From Castor canadensis (lineage: Eukaryota; Chordata; Mammalia; Rodentia; Castoridae), in assembly GCF_047511655.1 (NCBI RefSeq), contig NC_133395.1:68109910-68173909 (forward strand): a DNA stretch of 64,000 nucleotides, written 5' to 3'. This document shows, one piece after another, positions 56,600 to 64,000 of this stretch (positions are counted from its first letter, which is position 1; every line of letters begins with the position of its first letter). The notes under the pieces are model-generated. The model was not told where the DNA came from and did not search any database. It was given only the letters and a program-made list of their open reading frames with translations. The translations under genes were made by a program, and so were the position numbers.

Positions 56600-56770
56600 T
56601 TCCAAGTACGTCATCTCAAAAAACATTATATCATTTGATATTCATGAAGATATGATTTGCATTATAATTGTTTCCATTTTAAAAATGAAAACAGACTGAA
56701 GAGAACTGAATTGCTCAAAATCATATGGGGTGAGGAAATGGAGAATTCCAGAGATTAGCTTGCTAGTATC
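56600..56770 (-). repeat. MIR-like SINE fragment, antisense
   Basis: 'cattataattgtttccattt', 'taaaaatgaaaacagactga' and 'gaattgctcaaaatcatatg' match the antisense MIR pattern for the ttttacagatgaggaaactg and ttgcccaaggtcac regions. Confidence 0.55.
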
Positions 56771-56958
56771 AAGCAGGTTGTAATTGATACCACTACAAAT
56801 ACCCACCAAAAGTGGTGAAGAAGGTGATTAAATACAAGGTTAAGTTGCAATTCATAGATTTGCAATTAATTTCCATTGAATCAAATTTTAATTGGCATCT
56901 GGTAAAACATATATGCATCATTCTGATACAGTGAAAAATAATGAGTTTCTGGAAAACC

Positions 56959-57030
<72 letters not shown>
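56959..57030. repeat. Compound (TG)n(AG)n microsatellite
   Basis: About 10 TG units pass directly into a long AG run with one interruption. Confidence 0.92.
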
Positions 57031-57221
57031 GTCTGTGTATATTTCAATAAGCATCCTAACTTTCTTCCAACAATGCTAGAAATATTCAATTTAAGCTAAG
57101 CACATGACCACTCAGGGTGGTCAAAAAGATAACCTTTCAGCTAACTGTGGCCTATTCAGTATTATGTTGGGAAAGATGATTTAAATAAATTACAAGCTGT
57201 ACCTTCATCACCACCTCTTTT

Positions 57222-57412
57222 TTCACGGTGCTGGGGATGGAATCCAGGGCCTTGTACATGCTAAACTAGTACTCTACTATGAGCTACAACCCCAGCCATT
57301 GGTGTTTTAAGACTGGGTCTCTGTGTAGCTCAGGCTCACCTTGAACTTGAGATCCTTTTCCCTCAGCTTTCCAAGTACTGAGATTACAGACTTATGCCAC
57401 TATACCCAGTTT
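57222..57412 (-). mobile_element. B1+ID composite SINE, reversed
   Basis: Antisense ID-like part ('ggtgctggggatggaatcca', 'gggccttgtacatgctaaac') is followed by antisense B1-like part ('gactgggtctctgtgtagct', 'ttgaacttgagatccttttc', 'tgagattacagacttatgcc'). Confidence 0.85.
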
Positions 57413-58735
57413 CTTCTCCTTTTCTTGAACCCTGCCTAGAATGTGAATTTGATGGCTGGAGTTATAGTGTAGAGCAAGAGAATGAAAAGTATTCTCTAGG
57501 AATGGCATTATAAAAGTCCCACAGCAGCTGAGTCCTAGACTCCCATACATAAGCCTGAACTCTAGATGCTAACTTTTACATGAGAAGAAATGTCCACATA
57601 AACTACATGTAACCAGACATAGTATAACAACTCTTTTTTGTTATTTATTTATTGATGAATAAGGTAAATCTAGGAAGAAGGAAGGGAGGGAAGGAGGAAG
57701 GGAGGGAGGGAGGAAACAATTGAAATATATTTTGAGGAAATTGTGGGTTAAATATAAAGCCATAGAATCATGGAAGCTCAAGTTAGCAGGGATATTAACA
57801 GTAATCTAATTTATCCATAGAGACAACCCTCAATTCCACTCTCCAAAGTTAGCAGTCAGGCCATAGAAAAACTATATAAAGATATGTTGAATTAGATGTA
57901 TCTGAAATATGAAGTTTTGATAATTGTCAGAGCCACATGTATGTAGCTAAATTCTCATTTCTTAGGTTGAATACATGCAGGGTACTGACATCTTCCTAAT
58001 ATGTGCTAGGTCTACATGAAATGAAATGACACAGTAAGGACAGAACTGCTGAGGTGATTATGGAGACCCATAGGAAGATTAATCAAAAGAAGATCTAATT
58101 CAGAATACCTTGCCTCAAATCCTAAAGAAGTATTTGAAGAAGTATTTCCTTCTACACATTCCTAATTTCACATCTTCAATGACTTGCTTCATGGGAAAGA
58201 GGACCAGATCACATGAAATTCATTATGGTTTTAAAATATGTGTGTTATAAGAATTACATTTGCATGGTTATGCAGACAAATTGCAAGTGAAGTCATTGTT
58301 GCTGCACAGGGTGAAATTGCGGTTTATCCTCATGTTTATGCCAGCTGTTCAAAAGTAAAACAGAAAAATCAAAGATGCTGACATATTGATAATGCCTTAG
58401 GTAATGACAAGTTCAACTTCATGCCCCTAAGCCTTGTTACATGACCTCAGCTCAGAGACCTTTGGAAGTGTAATTCCTGGGCAGTAGACAAAGATTCCAA
58501 GGATAGTCACATTACCTCCTCCATGGGCAGAGTTTGGAAGAGGACAATAAGCTGACCAATGAGCAATCCAGGATCTTCCTGATTTGCTGCTGAATTAACC
58601 TAGCATCTCAACTGGAGCCAGCCCCATATACCAAAGCAAGGCTCCTCCTCCATCTTCTTAAAATATCTTTTAAAAACTGATTAAAAATGACCAATATAAA
58701 ATATGCTCTTGAATTTGTTGAGACTCTAGCTCTCT
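57413..58735. other. Unannotated stretch
   Basis: No gene recognised; contains the purine repeat at 57,671-57,715. Confidence 0.45.
57671..57715. repeat. (GGAA)/(GGGA) purine repeat
   Basis: Imperfect GGAAG/GGGAG units. Confidence 0.85.
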
Positions 58736-59350
58736 TCATCTAATGTAATTGTTTTGATAAACATTTGCCAAATGAGCAAAGGTATAGGAAAAATGTTCAG
58801 CATCAGTAATCATCAGGGAAATGCAAATCAAAACCACAACTTGCTATCACTCACAACTGTTAGCATGGCTATATCAAAAAGACAAATGGTAATGTTGACG
58901 AAGATGTGGAGAAGTGGAAATTTTTGTATGCTGTTAGTGGGAAAGTAAATTAGCACAGCCACTATGTAAAACAATATGGAGATTCCTCAAAAAATTAAAA
59001 ATAGAGCTACCATATAATTTTATGATCCCATTTCAAAGCAGTACTGGGGCTTGAACTCAGGGTCTTTCACTTGCTAGGCAGGCATTTGCCACTTGATTCA
59101 TGCCTCTGGCCCTTTTTTGTTTTAATTATTCAGGTGGAGTCTCGTGTTTTTCTCTCAGACCATGATCCTTCTCTCTGTGGCCTCCCATCATAAGGAGGAA
59201 GGGAAGAAAACAACAAATTTGTGAAGTGATGGATATGTGAATGAACTTGACCATGCTGATCATTTCACAACATATACGTGTATCAAAACATCAAATTGTA
59301 TAGCTTAGATATACAATTTTTGTCAATTCATGTCAGTAAAGCTGAAAAAT
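58736..59350 (+). mobile_element. Ancient L1 3' end, split by a SINE
   Basis: The ORF2 end ('gaaatgcaaatcaaaaccac', 'aagatgtggagaagtggaaa', 'aaacaatatggagattcctc') is followed, after the SINE, by a 3' UTR with 'ttgtgaagtgatggatatgt' and 'tatcaaaacatcaaattgta'. Matches old L1 3' ends; no open frame. Confidence 0.75.
59030..59195 (-). mobile_element. ID+B1 composite SINE, reversed
   Basis: 'cagtactggggcttgaactc' and 'cttgctaggcaggcatttgc' (antisense ID), then 'aattattcaggtggagtctc' and 'catgatccttctctctgtgg' (antisense B1-like, diverged). Inserted in the ancient L1. Confidence 0.75.
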
Positions 59351-60125
59351 GATTTCAGTGTACTGCTCTCACTTTTAAAATAAAGAATAGACACCATTTA
59401 AGTTGCCCCTTAGAAGGTGAAAGAGAGAGAATACGAGACCTTGGCCTCCCTCTTCCCTGTCCTACTATGGTGGCTTCACAATGTTGGCAGGGCTGAACTA
59501 GATTTCTTGGATCCCCCTTTCCTATATGATTTTGGTTCAGGTGGACCAAAGGATTCTTGTGTAAGGACTGATGGGAAGAACTGAATCAGCAGCTACTTTA
59601 TACTTTGTCATTTATAAGCTGGCTCACCTCACTGATGTGAGACAGTGAGTGACCTGCACTTTCTCTACCTTAGTCTGTATTTTCCTTCAGCTTCTTTTAC
59701 TCATTGGTCAGGAGTATGTGTTTAGCTCTGTGACCAAGGCCCTAGTGTCTCCAAGACACTCACACCTTCAAGTTCAGAGGCACAAAACTAACTGGTTTCA
59801 GGCCATCCTAGTGGCTTCAGTTTATGCTCGTGGTCTCCAGGTTTTCTTATTTTTAACAGCTGTATCGAATATGAAATTCACCTATTCACATGTTTAATTC
59901 CTTACTTTCTTAATGGGCTTCTACATAGATAGGTTCTTCAAATGTACAGAAAGATGGTAGATGTCCATGGAGCCCTTTAAGATTTATAGCTGATAGTTCA
60001 ACTGTTTCAACTTCTCATTTTGAGTCAAAGTTTTCTCAAATTATGAAGATTATCACTGCAACAGAATTAAAGAGATAAATGATCCTGCAGATAACACTGT
60101 ATTACCTATGTAGGCATCTAATAGT
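59351..60125. other. Unannotated stretch
   Basis: No gene recognised. Short frames (minus 59,355-59,549; plus 59,649-59,897) have no motif. Confidence 0.45.
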
Positions 60126-61345
60126 ATAATATTATGCAGCCATCAGAACAACAGAATATTTCTACCACAAATTTTTCTTCAGCCCATTTCCAGCAAATCT
60201 CAGTTCTAACCACCAGCCACAGACAGACATTGATCTGTTTTCTCTCTATAAATGTGCCTTTCCTAGATATTTCATATGAATAGCACCTTGCAAATACAAT
60301 TGTTTTGTGTTTGAGATTTTTCACCTAGTACAGTGGCTTTGAGGTTCATCTAAATTGTAGTACATATCAATATTTTTTTCTTTTTCATTGTATGGATATG
60401 CCTCATTTTGTTTACACATCCATCAGCTGATGGACATTTGAGACTTTTTCAGTTTTTAATCTGTTTTAAATAATGCTGTTATGACCACTTGTGTTTAAGT
60501 CTTTGTGACCAAATATCTTCATTTCTGTTTGGTAGATCCATAGGACTGGTTGCTGGATTCTGTGGTATGTTTATACATAACCATTTCTGATATGCCTACC
60601 TGTTTTCCAAAGGGACTGTAGCATTTAGCATTCCCACCACCAATGTATAAGGTTTCTCCACATCTAGTGAGTTCATATTTTAGCCATTCTAGTAAGTATG
60701 TATTGGTATTAATTCTGCTTTTGATTTGCATTTCGCTAATGATTTATGGTCATTGAGTACTTCATATGTTTTCACCAGCCATTTATACAAATGACTTCAT
60801 TCATGAAATGGTTATTCAAGTTTCTTGACCATTTTTAAAATTGAGTTGATCTTTTGTTTAAGTTCTGAGAGTTCTTTATATATTTTAAATGCAAGTAAAT
60901 TTTTGACTATATGATTTGCAAGTGTTTTGTCTAGTTTGTGGCCAGAATTTCTTTGGAAACACCAAAGTTTTTAACTTTTAAGACATCCAATTTTTGTTAA
61001 CTTTATTGTTTGTGCTTTTTTTGTTACTTTTAAAAACTCTGTGATGGCTGGGTATGTAATTCAGATCTCTACTGAGAACTTACCTACCATACTGAAGGCC
61101 CAGAGATCCATCCCCAGCAGTACAATTTTTTTAAAAAAGGACCCTGTGCCTAAACCAAATTTATAAAGATTTTCTTCTATGCATTTTCTCAGAGATTGCA
61201 TCTCTTGCATTTAGCTCTATGTTCCACTTCAGGCTTTATTTTGTGGTAAGTACTGAAGTTTATTGTTTTGCATTAGTTCTTCTAGAGCTACTTGTTGAAA
61301 ACCCCACCCTTTCACCCACTGAATTCACATGGCACATTTGTTAAA
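60126..61345 (-). mobile_element. Ancient L1, 3' UTR to ORF2 C-terminal region, antisense
   Basis: 'catttcagcaa'-type 3' wording is followed by 'cattgtatggatatgcctca', 'tttacacatccatcagctga', 'gcattcccaccaccaatgta', 'gatttgcatttcgctaatga' and 'gttctttatatattttaaat'. After the ID element come 'gcatttagctctatgttcca' and 'gagctacttgttgaaaac'. All are antisense L1 ORF2 landmarks. Split by the ID SINE at 61,043. Confidence 0.75.
61043..61131 (+). mobile_element. ID-type SINE
   Basis: 'gatggctgggtatgtaattc', 'actgaaggcccagagatcca' and 'tccccagcagtaca' with an A/T-rich end. It interrupts the ancient antisense L1. Confidence 0.7.
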
Positions 61346-62689
61346 ACCTCTTCTGCCTCTCTCTCTCACTTACATAAATCTTTGCTTGCCAAGTACTTGC
61401 CTTTTGGATATCAACTCCAGCATCAGACAAGAAGACAATAGTTTTGTACAAAGTATTTTAGAGGTTCCCATAATCACATAAGGTCAAACCCTTTAATATG
61501 GATAGATGAATTATAGATGATAGATAGACAGATGATAGATACATAGATAGCTAGATACATAGATACATAGATAGATGATAGATAAATACACAGATAGATG
61601 CATAAAGAGATACATAGACAGATGAGAGAGAGAGAGGAATACTTCTCAGTTCTGCTTCTTTGAACTTTGACTAATCACTTAGTCTTACTGTACAGTGCTT
61701 ATTCATATGATCTGGGATTGTCAACTGCAAGTTTTTGTGTTCTTTAATTATTAACTAAGCATTTATAAATTCAGCTTCAATGTTGAGCATTCATTGAACA
61801 TTCAGTTTCAATGTTTGCATACATATTCATTAATTGTACACTTCTCGATTCTTGAGATGTTAAATTTATTCATCTTTTACCATATCCGGGTTATAAGTTG
61901 TTATTCCACCCATGTCTAAAAATTTCTTTCTTTGGAATTTATGAATAAATGAAAATTGAGTTGTATATTAAATTTTTGAGTCAAGGAATATTTTTGGTTT
62001 CCATGGAGAAACTTAAGCAGAAATCTATATTCATTCTTTCATTCTCTTTCAACATATTACTGACTTCACTTTCATGACCTGAGTATAGATAATATGAAGA
62101 AAGTTTATAAGTTTACATCAACATCACTTTAATCCTAAAGTAATTCTTCTTAAACGTCTCCTTCTTAATGCCAAAGTATCAGGGTAAACCCAGTGTTAGT
62201 CAACACTATCTGTGTGTCTTACGGAAAAATGATTAAAACACATGGGATAGATCACGGGAAATAGTTCATGAGTTTATCTCTGTGTAGTAAACAGTGAACT
62301 CCCTACATCTGTTTGTACCTTTATTTGTGTGCTATTTGTAAACAAATTACATGAAATAATTCCCAAAGAACAAAATGTTTGAAATGCCTACTTGTCTTTA
62401 GCCCATGTTTTAAGTTGGATTATGTACTTATTATTGTTGAATTTTGTAATAGTTCTTTATATATTTCAGATGAAAGTTCTTTATTACATATGATTCACCA
62501 GTAGAAGTATGTATCTAATACATACTGAAGTTTAAAAACGTAATTACTATTAGGATATAATTTGTTAAATGGATTTATCACCTTCTTTTTCTACAGACTT
62601 TAATTCATTCTATACAGCTAAAATTTGATTACAAAAATTTTATTATGCAATATTTTCTGATGCAAAAATTATACATTAGCTATGAGGCA
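61346..62689. other. Mostly unannotated; GATA repeat and a possible L1 scrap
   Basis: Contains the GATA-type microsatellite at 61,499-61,640. Near 62,440-62,510 'gtaatagttctttatatatt' and 'aaagttctttattacatatg' resemble an antisense L1 scrap. Otherwise nothing recognised. Confidence 0.45.
61499..61640. repeat. GATA/GACA-type microsatellite
   Basis: Interrupted GATA, GATACATA and GACA units ending in an AGAG run. Confidence 0.9.
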
Positions 62690-63445
62690 TAATGGATAAT
62701 TAACTGAATACTTGAGAACCCATTACTCAATTCAAGATATTGAATATTGTATCTGCCTGGGTATTCATCACTATTTTTTCCTTCTGTTACCGTCTCTTCC
62801 CCTATTCTGAATTTTGTATTTGCTATCCGATTTTTTTCTTTTTCATTAAGTTTAGCACAGTAATTTTATGCATAATATAATGCATCAGATTGATTTGATG
62901 AGTTTTGGCAAATATTTTATACACCAACATAGCCATAATAAGAAATATTTCCTTTGTACTAAGATCTCTTTTCCTTTTTGCACTATTCTCCTAACCCCCT
63001 GGCACATGGCAAACACACTTATTTTTTGTCATTATCATTTAACCTTTTGTCAAACTTCACATAAATGTAATTTATAGTATATAGCCTTTTATATCTGATT
63101 TACTTCACTTACCATAATGATTTTTAGTTTCACCCATGTTGTTGTGTTTATCCACAGCACCCTTTTATTGCTGAGTAGTATTCCACTGTACAAGTGTACC
63201 ACCATTTATCTATTCATCAGTTGGTGTAAATTTGGATTGTTTCCACTGAAGTTACTATGAATAAAACTGCTATGACCACTGAATTTGAGTTTTTGTGCTG
63301 AATGTTTTCACTTCTCTTACATAAATGCATAGATGTAAATTGCTGGCAATATGATAAGTATTTGTTTAACTTTATGAAAAACTGTCAAACAACTTTCCAA
63401 GGTTGCTATACTATCTATTGCCTTTTAAAAAACAGAACTTCATCA
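62690..63445 (-). mobile_element. Ancient L1 3' end, antisense
   Basis: 'aattcaagatattgaatatt', 'cttcacttaccataatgatt', 'tttcacccatgttgttgtgt', 'gctgagtagtattccactgt', 'tatctattcatcagttggtg' and 'caaggttgctatacta' are antisense landmarks of an old L1 3' UTR and ORF2 end. Confidence 0.7.
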
Positions 63446-63719
63446 AATGAATGTAACCGTAGCAATAGTCTTAGTTTTGTTTATTTTAAAGTTTTATAAA
63501 ACAGGATCATAATATAAGTAGTCTTCTCACAGGAACTCTGTTAACATTAGAGTTCTAAAGCCACCATTTTGTCACATGCAGCCATTAATCTTATCATTTT
63601 CACTTCTGTACATTTGTGTATGATTTGCCTTGTGTCATACATATATATACATATATATATGCTTGTTAAGTGTTTCTCAATTTGTATTTTTTTTATATCT
63701 TTGTAAAAATTTTTGTCTC

Positions 63720-64000
63720 TATAAGCTATCAACATTGAGATGATATGTGGAAATCCCCCACTATCACAGTAGATTTGTACTTTTCCAGGATATTTCTGTC
63801 AGTTTTTAATTTGTACATTTTGAGGATAGTTTCTTAATAACGTATTATTAGAATTGTTACATTTCTAGTGAATTAAAATGTTTGTTTTTAAATAGTATGT
63901 CTCTGCATATAGTAGCATGCTTTTAATCACGAAGTCTGTATTTTTCCTCACATTAGTGTAATTAATCAGAATTTCTTTTACTTAGCATTTCCCTGGAAAA
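63720..64000 (-). mobile_element. Ancient L1 ORF2 endonuclease region, antisense (runs off window)
   Basis: 'ggaaatcccccactatcaca', 'tttctgtcagtttttaattt', 'acattttgaggatagtttct' and 'tttcttttacttagcatttc' follow the antisense endonuclease region of old L1s. It continues beyond position 64,000. Confidence 0.6.

Noticed and set aside
61499-61640. CRISPR-like array
   Set aside because: Short irregular GATA/GACA units, a eukaryotic microsatellite with no repeat-spacer structure.

Overview
This is a mammalian nuclear, AT-rich, intergenic or intronic window with no intact protein-coding gene that I can support. It suggests a non-murid rodent. The short interspersed repeats are tRNA-Ala-type ID elements, B1-like 7SL units and joined B1+ID composites, and there are several LINE-1 (L1) 3'-end families, some with perfect target-site duplications (TSDs). 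The L1 and SINE style looks like beaver or a related castorimorph or squirrel-type rodent. That species guess is from memory and is weaker than 'rodent'.

Layout. 1-9,090: mostly featureless sequence with microsatellites, a B1-like SINE, two 5'-truncated L1 3' ends (3,773-4,615 and 5,416-5,666) and an old antisense L1 remnant. 9,100-26,400: one ancient L1 (L1M type) stretched over about 17 kb by later insertions. These are a composite SINE and a full-length younger L1 (10,057-20,994) at the same target site, a reverse L1 3' fragment (24,679-24,964) and a probable solo LTR (25,576-26,076). The full-length L1 is itself split in ORF1 by a processed pseudogene of HNRNPF (11,970-15,683), which has a perfect 15-bp TSD and carries SINEs in its 3' UTR. 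26,433-33,125: a 72-bp L1 insertion, a SINE, and a second ancient L1 with its own insertions. 33,126-39,200: mostly unrecognised sequence, a MaLR-type LTR, an L2-like stretch, a Tigger-like DNA transposon and a composite SINE. 39,216-47,962: an L1 cluster with one forward 3' piece that has a perfect TSD but no poly(A), one reverse 3' piece, and one nearly complete reverse L1 with decayed ORF1 and ORF2. 47,963-58,735: the repeat-poorest part, with MIR-, L2- and SINE-like fragments and microsatellites. 58,736-64,000: ancient L1 remnants on both strands, SINEs and a GATA-type microsatellite.

How the parts relate. The content is a retrotransposition record. L1 machinery explains the L1 copies, the SINEs and the HNRNPF retrocopy, because these have A-rich tails, TSDs and A-rich target sites. 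No element is intact: L1 ORF2 copies carry frameshifts and stops, and the HNRNPF copy has two stops in a single otherwise open frame. I found no new gene system. The observations most worth checking are the retrocopy inside L1 ORF1, the repeated use of one integration site, the poly(A)-less L1 with a perfect TSD, and the long antisense frame in the L1 5' UTR.
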